Under the pieces are notes generated by a model. The model had not been told where the DNA came from, did no database searches, and worked only from the letters and a program-made list of their open reading frames with translations. The position numbers were made by a program, and so were the translations under genes. Below are positions 1 to 8,581 of a DNA stretch of 64,000 nucleotides, one piece after another. The stretch lies in contig NZ_CP083376.1 of NCBI RefSeq assembly GCF_020042665.1, positions 1,772,001 through 1,836,000 on the forward strand, written 5' to 3'. Position 1 is the stretch's first letter. Each line of letters starts with the position of its first letter. The stretch is from Pseudoxanthomonas sp. X-1. GTDB lineage: Bacteria; Pseudomonadota; Gammaproteobacteria; Xanthomonadales; Xanthomonadaceae.

Positions 1-73
1 GCTTGGGAGCGGCCGGCTTGGCGGCGGTCTTGGCGGCCTTCTTCGGCGCTACCTTCTTGGTGGTCTTTGCCAT
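1..73 (-). CDS. Lys/Ala/Pro-rich nucleoid-associated protein, N-terminus only
   Basis: Only the first 24 codons lie in the window. They read on the minus strand from the ATG at 73 and give MAKTTKKVAPKKAAKTAAKP and four more residues, a basic KKA/AAK repeat of the kind that forms the tail of bacterial histone-H1-like or tail-extended HU proteins. An AGGACA ribosome-binding site sits about seven bases before the ATG. The DNA-binding domain, if any, is outside the window, so HU, H1-like or another nucleoid protein cannot be told apart. Confidence 0.6.
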   Translation of the reverse strand, partial: MAKTTKKVAPKKAAKTAAKPAAPK

Positions 74-393
74 TATGTGTCCTGTGTACCGTGTAGGTGG
101 ATGTACTGGCCGAACGGTCGGCCTGCGGAATGTAGGGCAAGGCGCGGGCGCAGCCAAGTGGAATCGGGGCTTTTTTCGCTGCTTTCCGCCGTTTTTTCGA
201 CCAAAGGTGCGTGCGCGACCGCTCGGCGAGGCATTTCGCGTTATCGGCTTCCACGATCGGGCAAAGCGGCCAGGAGCAGGGCCACCGCGTTTTGCCGCGT
301 TGCGCGATGGCCGGTGCGCGGCGGCCGGCACGGTCCGCTTACATCGCAGGGCCTAGGCTGCCGGTTCCTTTCGACCACACAGGAGCACGCCTC
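74..393. other. Intergenic region between the nucleoid-protein gene and osmC
   Basis: About 320 bases between divergently oriented genes, so it should hold both promoters. I see T-rich runs around 168-200 but no convincing -35/-10 pair, and no coding signal: the overlapping frames here have no ribosome-binding site and no recognisable product. Confidence 0.5.
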
Positions 394-828
394 ATGGGTA
401 TCTCGCGTCCGGCCACCGCACACTGGGAAGGCGATCTGAAGTCCGGCAAGGGCAAGCTGTCCACGCCGCAGAGCGGACTGCTGTCCGACACGCCTTACGG
501 TTTCAACAGTCGCTTCGGTGCCGAGAAGGGCACCAACCCCGAGGAACTGATCGCCGCCGCGCACGCCGGCTGTTTCACCATGGCCCTGTCCAATCTGCTG
601 ACCGAGGCCGGCTCGCCGCCGACGTCGCTGGACACGCGCGCCGAAGTGGACCTGTCCATGGAGGGCGGTCCGGCGCTCTCGCATATCCGCCTGAAGGTCA
701 AGGGCGTGGTGCCGGGCATCGACGCGGCCAGGTTCAAGGAGATCGCCGAGACGGCCAAGGAGAACTGTCCGGTGTCCAAGGCGCTCAAGGCGGTGCCGAT
801 GAGCCTGGAAACCGAGTTCGCCGGCTGA
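394..828 (+). CDS. osmC: OsmC family peroxiredoxin
   Basis: 144-residue OsmC-family thiol peroxidase, a cytoplasmic enzyme that reduces organic hydroperoxides. Both redox cysteines are visible: one in AAHAGCFTMAL (about residue 58) and one in KENCPVSK (about residue 123). The N-terminal HWEGDLKSGKG strand and the length match the OsmC subgroup better than Ohr. The ATG at 394 is chosen because an AGGAG lies eight bases upstream and the family N-terminus starts there; the frame stays open further upstream but that part is not conserved. The gene is monocistronic, and a 14-bp inverted repeat follows the stop. Confidence 0.9.
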   Translation: MGISRPATAHWEGDLKSGKGKLSTPQSGLLSDTPYGFNSRFGAEKGTNPEELIAAAHAGCFTMALSNLLTEAGSPPTSLDTRAEVDLSMEGGPALSHIRLKVKGVVPGIDAARFKEIAETAKENCPVSKALKAVPMSLETEFAG

Positions 829-841
829 GCGGGACGATCCA

Positions 842-892
842 TCGGCCCGCGGGCCTGTCGCGCGGTTGAACGTGCGCGGGCCCGCGGGCCGA
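842..892. repeat. 14-bp perfect inverted repeat after osmC
   Basis: TCGGCCCGCGGGCC at 842-855 is repeated exactly in inverted orientation at 879-892, with a 23-base loop. It lies directly after the osmC stop and could end transcription or stabilise mRNA. There is no T-run, so a classical terminator is not supported. Confidence 0.45.
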
Positions 893-962
893 GTTCAGGA
901 AGGGCTCACCGCGACGGCCCAAGGATGCGCGCATGCGCCGATCCGGCGCCGGAGATCCTGCC

Positions 963-1592
963 ATGATCCGCTCCACGCTCGGCCTGCTGTTGATCGGTGC
1001 AACCTGCATCGCCCCGGTGTCCGCCCAATCGCGCTACGCGGACTATTACGCGCAGCGCTATGGCGATGGCGACGCGTCCAACAGCCGCGATTACTACGAT
1101 GGGCGCGACGGCGGCAACTACGACTATGCGCGGGTAGTGCGGGTCGACCCGATCATCGCCGCACCGCCGCCCCCGCGGCAGCAGTGCTATTACCGCGATG
1201 CCGACGACGCCTATGCGCGCGACGGCGATTACTACGACGGCAACGGCCAGCGCCAGGCCACCCCGGGCGGGCGCGTCGCGGCGACCATCGCCGGCGGTGT
1301 GCTCGGTGCGGTGGTGGGCAGCCGCTTCGGCGGCGGCACGGGCCGGGTGATCGGCACCGCCGTGGGCACCGCCGCCGGCACGGCGGCCGGCCAGTCGATC
1401 TACGACAACTCGCACACCGAGCGCGGCACGGTCCGCGTCTGCGAGCCGGTGTCCGACCAGCGTTACGAAGGCGACGTGGAGGGCTACAACGTCACCTACG
1501 AATACGCCGGCCGGACCTATCAGACCCGCACCGCGTACAACCCGGGCGATCGCATCCGCGTGCGGGTGGATGTGGTGGCTGCGCAGAACTGA
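963..1592 (+). CDS. Glycine-zipper 2TM domain envelope protein
   Basis: 209-residue exported protein of unknown exact role. It has a signal peptide (MIRSTLGLLLIGATCIAPVSA, cleaved before QSR), then a Tyr/Asp-rich low-complexity stretch with repeated DYY motifs (about residues 25-105), then a glycine-zipper segment GGRVAATIAGGVLGAVVGSR and GTAVGTAAGTAAG (about residues 100-145), and a C-terminal beta-rich part with NVTYEYAGRTYQTRT. Glycine-zipper 2TM proteins are known as envelope or outer-membrane-associated proteins. The ATG at 963 is chosen because the signal peptide begins there. A strong terminator follows. Confidence 0.8.
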   Translation: MIRSTLGLLLIGATCIAPVSAQSRYADYYAQRYGDGDASNSRDYYDGRDGGNYDYARVVRVDPIIAAPPPPRQQCYYRDADDAYARDGDYYDGNGQRQATPGGRVAATIAGGVLGAVVGSRFGGGTGRVIGTAVGTAAGTAAGQSIYDNSHTERGTVRVCEPVSDQRYEGDVEGYNVTYEYAGRTYQTRTAYNPGDRIRVRVDVVAAQN

Positions 1593-1615
1593 AAGCCTGC
1601 CGGCGGTGGCAAGCC

Positions 1616-1640
1616 AAAGGGGCCGTGAGGCCCCTTTTTA
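1616..1640 (+). terminator. Rho-independent terminator of the glycine-zipper gene
   Basis: AAAGGGGCC (1616-1624), loop GTGA, GGCCCCTTT (1629-1637), followed by further T residues. It lies 23 bases after the stop codon at 1592. Confidence 0.85.
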
Positions 1641-2308
1641 TTGGTTTGTTTCCCGATCGGGGAATGGGAATAGCGGCGCGTGGCGTTCTTTGGCTTCGGA
1701 GGGGCAGCGGTCCGGCGGGCGGTGTCCGCTTTTCCCTCCATCAGGGCATCCTCCCCTGAGTGGGGCGCTCGGCGTCCTGCCTCGCTGGTCGCCGCCACCG
1801 CCCGCCGGACCGCTGCCTCGCGCTTCATGTCACAGGGCTTCGGTTTGGGGGTGGGGTTCGAACCCCCTTCCTCGCGCACAACGCGATCAGTGACGGGAAA
1901 TTATCGACTTCAGGCCCCTCCCTTGCGCGCAGCGCAGGGGAGGGATGGGGAGGGGGCGGGGCTTTCCCGGTCAAGCCAGCGAAGCAAGCGCAACAGCGCC
2001 CCGCCCATCGCTAGGTCGCGACTTCGAGCTCCCCTTCGCCTGCGGCGAAAGAGACGGGGCAGAGCGCTGCCCGATGCCTTCGGGTTGGAAGAAGTCCTGA
2101 TCTTTACGCTCTCAGGGCCTCGACCCGGGCGGGCCCGCGGCGTCGGGTCCGCCACGGATGGCGTCCCGAGTGAGGAGCCGCGCCTGGCCGGGTCGAGGCT
2201 GGTGGGCGAAGTGGGGCTTACCGGCGCCACGCTGGTGACGTCAGCAGTTCCACCTCCCTCCGCACTCCGACGAATAACGCTGTCGTTGCGCACGCCTGAC
2301 TGCGCGCG
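1641..2308. other. 670-bp non-coding gap rich in inverted repeats
   Basis: No frame has a ribosome-binding site or recognisable product. The stretch holds a 22-bp perfect inverted repeat (1703-1724 with 1796-1817), a GGGGTTCGAACCCC palindrome near 1852-1866 that resembles a tRNA T-arm, a CCCCTCCC/GGGGAGGGG dyad near 1916-1958, and a 12-bp inverted repeat (2117-2128 with 2188-2199). It lies between the ends of two convergent genes. Confidence 0.6.
1703..1817. repeat. 22-bp perfect inverted repeat with 71-base loop
   Basis: GGCAGCGGTCCGGCGGGCGG plus TG at 1703-1724 is matched exactly in reverse complement at 1796-1817. The arms are too far apart for a normal terminator and suggest a palindromic intergenic element. 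Confidence 0.7.
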
Positions 2309-3904
2309 CTACTTCTCTGGCGTCGCCCGTTCGAGCAGGTAGAGGCCGGTTTGCGGGGCGTCGGCGCACGGCTCGGTGGCGTCTGGCCCGGCGGCGATCG
2401 TGATCGCCAGCTGTCGCCCGTCGCTGCCGCCCACCGCGACGCTGGTCGGCCACGCCAGGGGCAGCCCGACCACCTCCTGCATCATGCCGCCTTCGGCCGA
2501 CACACGCGCCACCGCCCAGCCGCCGTGCAGGGCGACCCAGACATCGCCCTGCGCATCGGCGGCCAGGCCGCGCACTTCGCCCGAGGCCTTGGGCACCACC
2601 GCCAGGCGACGGATGCGCGCATCGCCCGGACGCATCTCGTACAGCGTGCCGGTGGTGGCGCTGGCGGCGAACAGGCGCGTGCCGGCCGGATTCCAGCACA
2701 GCGCGTCGATAGGGTCGTCGATGCGCCAGCCCGGCACGGCGATGCCGGTGTGCAGCCAGGTGGCGATGCGATAACCGCCGGCCGGGTCGGGCGTGACCTG
2801 CCATTCGCGGCCATCGGGCTGCACGCAGGCCGCGATCGGCGCGGGCTGGCCGCGCCGGTCCAGCTGGCGCGCGGCCGGCTGGCCTTCGAAATCCAGCCGC
2901 AGGATGCCTTCGCCATGCACGACCTCCAGGCCCATCGGCGTGGCATGCAGCCCGCGCGCGGCCACCGGCAGCGTGCCGATGATCTGGTCCTGGGCTTGGC
3001 TGGCGCGGTGCAGGGTGTCGGTGGCGGTGTCGATCCAGTACCAGGCATCGCGCGCGGCCGACCAGGTGGCGAAGTCGCCGCCGGCCGCGGGCGGGCCGGG
3101 CACGCGCGCGACCTGGTCGTCGTGGGTGACCTCGACCGCGCCGGCCAGGCGTTCGCCGATGCGCTGGGCGGCCTCGGTCAGCTCGGTGCCGAAGGCGGCC
3201 ATGCGCTCGGGCGTGAAGCGCTCGGTCGCCCCGGACAGGCTCAGCGCGCCGCGCACCACGCCCTGCATGTCGCGGATCACCGCCGCCACGCAGCGCGCCC
3301 CCAGGCGGCTTTCCTCGTCGTCGATGGCGTAGCCGCGCTCCTTGACCGTGGCGATCATGGCGTTGACCTGCTCGCGGCTGGTGGCGCTGTTGGGTGTGAA
3401 CGGGGTCATCGGCAGCCGCGCCAGCAGCGGGTTGCGCTCGCCGGTACGCATGGCCGCCAGCAGCGCCTTGCCGGCCGCGGTGACGTGCAGCAGCCGGCCC
3501 TGACCGACGTGGGTGTCGCCCTGGGAGCGGTGCGCGCCGCGCGCGCGCTCCAGCGCGATCACCTCCAGGCCGTCGCGCACCCACAGGCTGGTGGTCTCGC
3601 CGGTGATGGCGCGCAGATAGTTCAGCTCGATGTTGGCGGCCACGACCAGCTGCGGCGCCGGATGCGATTCGCGGCTCAGCTGCAGCGCGCCGAAGCCCAG
3701 CCGGTAGGCGCGGCGGGTGGACTCGCGCCGGACCAGGTTGCGCTCGATCAGGCCGCTGAGCATGCGGTAGGCGGTGGTACGCGGCAGCTGCACCTGCTGG
3801 GCGATCTCGGCGAAGGTCACGCCCTTGGGCGAGGTGCCGATCGCCTCGAGGACATCCAGCGCGCGTTCGATGGTGCCGGTCGCCTTGCGCGTGTTCTCAC
3901 TCAT
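2309..3904 (-). CDS. IclR-family regulator fused to SMP-30/gluconolactonase-like domain
   Basis: 531 residues, about twice the usual IclR length. Residues about 8-70 form the IclR winged helix-turn-helix (ALDVLEAIGTSPKGVTFAEI, then LPRTTAYRMLSGLIERNLV). Residues about 85-255 are the IclR effector-binding domain (LLHVTAAGKALLA and YAIDDEESRLGARCVAAVIR). From about 270 to the end the sequence resembles an SMP-30/LRE six-bladed propeller: blade-like repeats DAWYWIDTATDTLHRA, GLHATPMGLEVVHG, DALCWNPAGTRLFAAS and DAQGDVWVALHGG. The likely job is sensing a sugar lactone or acid and regulating catabolism; the ligand is unknown. The start is the ATG at 3904; an in-frame ATG at 3916 is possible, and neither has a good Shine-Dalgarno. 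Two PhzF-like genes lie upstream on the same strand. Confidence 0.8.
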   Translation of the reverse strand: MSENTRKATGTIERALDVLEAIGTSPKGVTFAEIAQQVQLPRTTAYRMLSGLIERNLVRRESTRRAYRLGFGALQLSRESHPAPQLVVAANIELNYLRAITGETTSLWVRDGLEVIALERARGAHRSQGDTHVGQGRLLHVTAAGKALLAAMRTGERNPLLARLPMTPFTPNSATSREQVNAMIATVKERGYAIDDEESRLGARCVAAVIRDMQGVVRGALSLSGATERFTPERMAAFGTELTEAAQRIGERLAGAVEVTHDDQVARVPGPPAAGGDFATWSAARDAWYWIDTATDTLHRASQAQDQIIGTLPVAARGLHATPMGLEVVHGEGILRLDFEGQPAARQLDRRGQPAPIAACVQPDGREWQVTPDPAGGYRIATWLHTGIAVPGWRIDDPIDALCWNPAGTRLFAASATTGTLYEMRPGDARIRRLAVVPKASGEVRGLAADAQGDVWVALHGGWAVARVSAEGGMMQEVVGLPLAWPTSVAVGGSDGRQLAITIAAGPDATEPCADAPQTGLYLLERATPEK

Positions 3905-4052
3905 GTCGCCGGTCATCCTGGCCCGCTGGCCGATGTGGGGCAGTGAAGATTGCCGCGGCCGGGGCGGGCCGCGCGCGGCGCATTGTCCGGCAAACCGGGC
4001 CGGGGCGGGGAGTGCGCCGGTGGATCGGTCCGTCCGCTGGGCAACCTGGGCC

Positions 4053-4931
4053 TCACCAGTCCAGCGTGCCGCGCACCACGGTCTGCACCTGGCCGCCGGA
4101 CCAGACTTCGCCGCCGGCATCGACCATCAGCTCCAGCAGTGCGTCGAAGCCGACCTCGCGGCCCTGGCTGGCGACATAGCGCCCGCCGCTGCCGGGCAGG
4201 GCGCCGCACTGGTCCAGCCAGGCGGCCAGCACCGCGTTGGCCGCGCCGGAGGCGGCGTCCTCGAAGCGGCGGCCGTTGCCGACGAAGGCGCGCACCGCCA
4301 GCTGGTAGTCGGGCTGGCCGGCCGCGCGGGCGTAGGCGAACACGCCCATCGCGCCGGAGCCTTCCGCCAGCGCGGCGATCGCGTCCCAGTCCGGGGCCAG
4401 GCCGCGCAGCGCGGCCTCGTCGGCCAGTTCGACCACCCACCACTTGCGGCCGCCATCCATCAGCGCCGGCGGCAGCGCGCCCAGCGGCCAGCCGGCGATG
4501 GCCGGCGCCAGGCGCGCTTCAGCCGGGTCGACCACTTCGGCCACCGAGGCGCGCGGCACGCGGATGGCGATGCGCTGGCGCCCGTCGATGGTCTCCACGC
4601 GCAGCGGCAGGCGCCCGGCGATGCCATCCTGGACCAGCACGCCGTCGCGTGGCACGGCCAGGCCCGCGGCCAGCACCGCGTGCGCGGTGCCCACGCTGGG
4701 ATGGCCGGCGAAGGGCACCTCCTTCTGCGGGGCGAACATGCGCAGCCGGTAGCTGGCGCCCTCGTCCTGCGCCGGGAACACGAAGGTCGTCTCCGGCAGC
4801 TTGGTCCAGCGCGCGATGGCCTGCATGGCGGCCTCGTCCAGCCCCTGCGCATCCAGCACCACCGCCAGCGGGTTGCCGTTGCCGGGGCGCGCGGAGAACA
4901 CATCGACCTGCAGGAAACGACGCGATTGCAT
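4053..4931 (-). CDS. PhzF family isomerase/epimerase (copy A)
   Basis: 292 residues, the normal length for the PhzF / diaminopimelate-epimerase-like fold. It starts FLQVDVFSARPGNGNPLAVV, keeps the catalytic-glutamate motif LPETTFVFP (about residue 45) and the GHPSVGTAHAVL loop. The C-terminal signature reads EDAASGAANAVLAAWL instead of the usual EDPVTGSANG, so substrate handling may differ. The ATG at 4931 is chosen from the conserved N-terminus; no clear Shine-Dalgarno is seen. It sits 53 bases downstream of a second PhzF gene and about 150 bases upstream of the IclR fusion, all on one strand, suggesting joint transcription. The physiological substrate is unknown. Confidence 0.85.
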   Translation of the reverse strand: MQSRRFLQVDVFSARPGNGNPLAVVLDAQGLDEAAMQAIARWTKLPETTFVFPAQDEGASYRLRMFAPQKEVPFAGHPSVGTAHAVLAAGLAVPRDGVLVQDGIAGRLPLRVETIDGRQRIAIRVPRASVAEVVDPAEARLAPAIAGWPLGALPPALMDGGRKWWVVELADEAALRGLAPDWDAIAALAEGSGAMGVFAYARAAGQPDYQLAVRAFVGNGRRFEDAASGAANAVLAAWLDQCGALPGSGGRYVASQGREVGFDALLELMVDAGGEVWSGGQVQTVVRGTLDW

Positions 4932-4984
4932 GGGCACCGGGGCGGCTGGGGGACGGGCGTGCAGGGTAGCAGCGCGCCGCGGTC

Positions 4985-5875
4985 TCACCAGCGCAGGGTG
5001 CCCTCGAGCACGCCCTGGACCTGCCCGCCGATCCAGACCTCGCCCTCGGCATCCACCTCCACCTCGACCAGGCCGTCGCGGCCGAGCTCACGGCCCTGGC
5101 TGGCGGTGTAGCGGCCGTGGCGGCCGGGCAGGGCCTGGCGCGCGTGCAGCCAGGCGGCGATCAGGCCATTGGCGCTGCCGGTGACCGGGTCTTCCGGCAC
5201 GCCGCTGACCGGGGCGAAGGCGCGCACCGTCAGGTCATGGCGGCCGCCGTGGCTGCGCGCGAAGGCGGCCAGCTTGCCCTTGCCCGGCAGCAGGGCGATC
5301 TGCCCCAGATCCGGCTGCCAGGCGCGCAGCGCGGCCTCGTCGGCCAGTTCCAGCAGCCACCAGTCCGGGCCGTTGTTGTACAGCGCCGGCGGCAGCGGAC
5401 CGCGGGCCGCGCCGAATACCTGCGGCGCCAGCAGCCAGGCCGGCGGCGGCACGTCGAAGCGGTGCACCGCGCGCGGGGTGCGCACCGAGATCCGGCGCGC
5501 GCCGTCGGCCTGGCGCACCCGCACCGGCAGCATCCCGGCGGCGCACTGCTGGATCAGGTCGACCTCGCCCGCCGCCTGCGCGTGCAGGTGCTCGGACCGC
5601 ACCAGGCCCAGGGACAGGGCGGCCCAGGCGGCGCCCACGCTGGGGTGGCCCGCGAAGGGCAGCTCGCTTCTCGGCGAGAAGATGCGCACGTGGTAGTCGG
5701 CGCCGTAGCCGCCCAGGGGCTGGAAGAAGACCGTCTCGGACAGGTTCAGCCAGGCGGCCAGCGCCTGCATGGCCGCGGTGTCCAGCGCGTGGGCATCGAC
5801 CACCACGCCCAGCGGATTGCCCGCGCCGGGGCGGTCGGCGAAGACGTCGAGCTGCAGGTAGCGGCGCTGGATCAT
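4985..5875 (-). CDS. PhzF family isomerase/epimerase (copy B)
   Basis: 296-residue paralogue of the downstream PhzF gene. It has YLQLDVFADRPGAGNPLGVV at the N-terminus, the catalytic glutamate in LSETVFFQP, GHPSVGAAWAAL and the canonical EDPVTGSANGLIAAWL signature. PhzF proteins isomerise small acids; in phenazine makers the substrate is trans-2,3-dihydro-3-hydroxyanthranilate, but no phz genes occur here, so the substrate is unknown. The ATG at 5875 starts the conserved strand. It is divergent from the lysC/lysA fusion, with about 108 bases between the starts. Confidence 0.87.
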   Translation of the reverse strand: MIQRRYLQLDVFADRPGAGNPLGVVVDAHALDTAAMQALAAWLNLSETVFFQPLGGYGADYHVRIFSPRSELPFAGHPSVGAAWAALSLGLVRSEHLHAQAAGEVDLIQQCAAGMLPVRVRQADGARRISVRTPRAVHRFDVPPPAWLLAPQVFGAARGPLPPALYNNGPDWWLLELADEAALRAWQPDLGQIALLPGKGKLAAFARSHGGRHDLTVRAFAPVSGVPEDPVTGSANGLIAAWLHARQALPGRHGRYTASQGRELGRDGLVEVEVDAEGEVWIGGQVQGVLEGTLRW

Positions 5876-5983
5876 GGTCGGGTCCTGGGGCCGCGGGGGC
5901 TTGGCTGGGCGTGTTCCATTAGAATTGCAGGTTCCGCCCGCGTGATCGGGTTTTTCCTCCCCATCGTAGACCGCAAAGCCCCC

Positions 5984-8581
5984 ATGTCCGCTTCCCCCCC
6001 GAACGATCGCTGGATCGTGCTCAAGTTCGGCGGCACCTCGGTGTCGCGTCGTCATCGCTGGGACACCATCGGGAAGCTGGCCAAAAAACGCGCCGAGGAA
6101 CACGACGCGCGCGTGCTGGTGGTGGTCTCGGCGCTGTCGGGCGTCACCAACGAACTGACCGCGATCGCCGACGGCGCCCACGACGCCGAGGCGCGCGTGG
6201 CCGCGCTGGAGCTGCGCCACCGCGAATTCCTGGCCGAACTGGAACTGGATGCCGAGGCCGTGCTGGGCCAGCGCCTGGCCGCGCTGCGTGCGCTCACCAC
6301 CGATCCGCGCGCGGCCAGCCGCGCGCTGGACTGGCAGGCCGAGGTGCTGGGCCAGGGCGAGCTGCTGTCCTCGACCATCGGCGCGGCCTATCTGGCCGCC
6401 AACGGCCTGGACATCGGCTGGTGCGACGCGCGCGAGTGGCTCGATGCGATGACCATCCCCAACCAGAGCGCCTGGGCCCAGCGCCTGTCGGTGTCGTGCG
6501 ATCCGCGCGGCAGCGACGACTGGCGCGCGCGCTTCCGCACCCAGCCCACGCGCGTGCTGATCAGCCAGGGCTTCATCGCCCGCCACGGCGACGGCGGCAC
6601 CGCGATCCTGGGCCGCGGCGGCTCGGACACCTCGGCGGCGTACTTCGGCGCGCTGCTCAAGGCCCGGCGCGTGGAGATCTGGACCGACGTGCCCGGCATG
6701 TTCAGCGCCAATCCGAAGGAAGTGCCGGACGCGCGGCTGCTCACGCGCCTGGACTACTTCGAGGCGCAGGAAATCGCCACCACCGGCGCCAAGGTGCTGC
6801 ACCCGCGTTCGATCAAGCCCTGCCGCGACGCCGGCGTGCCGATGGCGATCCTGGACACCGAGCGCCCCGAGCTGCCGGGCACCAGCATCGACGGCAACGC
6901 GGTCACCATCCCCGGGGTCAAGGCGATCAGCCGCCGCAACGGCATCGTGCTGGTGTCGATGGAAGGCATCGGCATGTGGCAGCAGGTCGGCTTCCTGGCC
7001 GATGTGTTCGCGCGCTTCAAGAAGCACGGCCTGTCGGTGGACCTGATCGGTTCGTCGGAGACCAACGTCACCGTGTCGCTGGATCCGTCGGAGAACCTGG
7101 TCAGCACCGACGTGCTGGCCGCGCTGTCCTCGGACCTGGCCGAGATCTGCCGGGTCAAGGTGATCGCGCCGTGCGCGGCCATCACCCTGGTCGGCCGCGG
7201 CATGCGTTCGCTGCTGCACAAGCTGTCGGACGTGTGGGCGACCTTCGGCAAGGAGCGCGTGCACCTGATCTCGCAGTCGTCCAACGATCTGAACCTGACC
7301 TTCGTCATCGACGAGGCCGATGCCGACGGCCTGCTGCCGATCCTGCACGGCGAACTGATCGATTCGGGCGCCATGCCGGTGGAGGAGACCAGCGTGTTCG
7401 GGCCGCGCTGGCGCGAACTCAACGGCGCGCTGCGCCCGCGCCCCGCGCCGTGGTGGCAGGCCCGCCGCACGCAGCTGCTGGACCTGGCCCAGGCCGGCAC
7501 GCCGGTCTACGCCTACCACCTGCCGACCGTGCGCGAGCGCGCCCGCGCGCTGGCCGCGATCGCGCAGATCGACCAGCGCTTCTACGCGATCAAGGCCAAC
7601 TCGCATCCGGCCATCCTGCGCACGCTGGTGGAGGAGGGCTTCGGCCTGGAATGCGTGTCGCTGGGCGAGCTGGAGCACGTCTTCGCCGCGCTGCCGCAGC
7701 TGGAGCCGCGCCGGGTGCTGTTCACCCCGAGCTTCGCGCCCCGGCACGAGTACGAGGCGGCGCTGGCGCTCGGCGTCAACGTCACCATCGACAGCGTCGA
7801 GGCGCTGCAGCGCTGGCCGGAGGTCTTCAAGGGCCGCAGCCTGTGGCTGCGCGTGGACCTGGGCCACGGCGATGGCCACCACGAGAAGGTCAACACCGGC
7901 GGCAAAGCGTCCAAGTTCGGCCTGTCGGCCGCGCGCGTGGACGAGTTCGTCGCGCTGGCGCGCAGCCTCAACATCACCCTGACCGGGCTGCATGCGCACC
8001 TGGGCAGCGGCGTGGAGGCCGAGGGCCACTGGCGTCTGATGTGCGACGAGCTGGCCGGCTTCGCCCGCCGCATCGGCACCATCGAGGTGATCGACATCGG
8101 CGGCGGTCTGCCCATCCCCTATCACGCCGACGACGAGCCCTTCGACCTGGACGCCTGGTCGCGCGGGCTGGAAGAGGTCAAGGCCGTGCATCCGGCCTTC
8201 CGCCTGGCCATCGAGCCGGGCCGCTACCTGGTGGCCGAGGCCGGCGTGCTGCTGGCCCACGCCACCCAGGTGATCGAGAAGGACGAGGTGCTGCGCGTGG
8301 GCCTGGATGCGGGCATGAACACCCTGATCCGCCCGGCGCTGTACGACGCCTGGCACGACATCGCCAACCTCAGCCGCCTGGACGACGCGGCCACGGCCAG
8401 CTTCGACGTGGTCGGGCCGATCTGCGAATCCTCCGACGTGTTCGGCCGCCGCCGCGCGCTGCCGGCGGCGACCGCGCCGGGCGACGTCATGCTCATCGCC
8501 GACGCCGGCGCCTACGGCTACAGCATGGCCAGCGCCTACAACCAGCGCGCGCTGCCCAAGGAGACGATTCTCGATGTCTGA
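5984..8581 (+). CDS. lysAC: Bifunctional aspartate kinase / diaminopimelate decarboxylase
   Basis: 865 residues joining the first and last enzymes of the DAP–lysine pathway. Residues about 10-290 are aspartokinase (WIVLKFGGTSVS, GRGGSDTSAAYFGALL, TTGAKVLHPRSIKP), about 300-460 the tandem ACT domains that normally bind lysine (VSMEGIGMWQQVGFLADVF and HLISQSSNDLNLTFV), and about 500-865 a PLP-dependent diaminopimelate decarboxylase. The PLP lysine is in RFYAIKANSHPAIL; GLHAHLGSG, IDIGGGLPIPY, EPGRYLVAEAG and CESSDVF also match LysA. The fusion is known in Xanthomonadaceae. It gives aspartyl phosphate for DAP and decarboxylates meso-DAP to lysine, placing flux control of a wall precursor in one chain. 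The ATG at 5984 follows a weak ribosome-binding region. The stop overlaps murL by 8 bases. Confidence 0.96.
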   Translation: MSASPPNDRWIVLKFGGTSVSRRHRWDTIGKLAKKRAEEHDARVLVVVSALSGVTNELTAIADGAHDAEARVAALELRHREFLAELELDAEAVLGQRLAALRALTTDPRAASRALDWQAEVLGQGELLSSTIGAAYLAANGLDIGWCDAREWLDAMTIPNQSAWAQRLSVSCDPRGSDDWRARFRTQPTRVLISQGFIARHGDGGTAILGRGGSDTSAAYFGALLKARRVEIWTDVPGMFSANPKEVPDARLLTRLDYFEAQEIATTGAKVLHPRSIKPCRDAGVPMAILDTERPELPGTSIDGNAVTIPGVKAISRRNGIVLVSMEGIGMWQQVGFLADVFARFKKHGLSVDLIGSSETNVTVSLDPSENLVSTDVLAALSSDLAEICRVKVIAPCAAITLVGRGMRSLLHKLSDVWATFGKERVHLISQSSNDLNLTFVIDEADADGLLPILHGELIDSGAMPVEETSVFGPRWRELNGALRPRPAPWWQARRTQLLDLAQAGTPVYAYHLPTVRERARALAAIAQIDQRFYAIKANSHPAILRTLVEEGFGLECVSLGELEHVFAALPQLEPRRVLFTPSFAPRHEYEAALALGVNVTIDSVEALQRWPEVFKGRSLWLRVDLGHGDGHHEKVNTGGKASKFGLSAARVDEFVALARSLNITLTGLHAHLGSGVEAEGHWRLMCDELAGFARRIGTIEVIDIGGGLPIPYHADDEPFDLDAWSRGLEEVKAVHPAFRLAIEPGRYLVAEAGVLLAHATQVIEKDEVLRVGLDAGMNTLIRPALYDAWHDIANLSRLDDAATASFDVVGPICESSDVFGRRRALPAATAPGDVMLIADAGAYGYSMASAYNQRALPKETILDV

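Noticed and set aside
1845..1875. tRNA gene
   Set aside because: Only a T-arm-like palindrome is present; no cloverleaf can be formed on either strand.
3905..4120. 72-residue N-terminal extension of the IclR fusion
   Set aside because: The open frame continues upstream, but it is Arg/Pro-rich, lacks a ribosome-binding site and precedes the normal IclR N-terminus.
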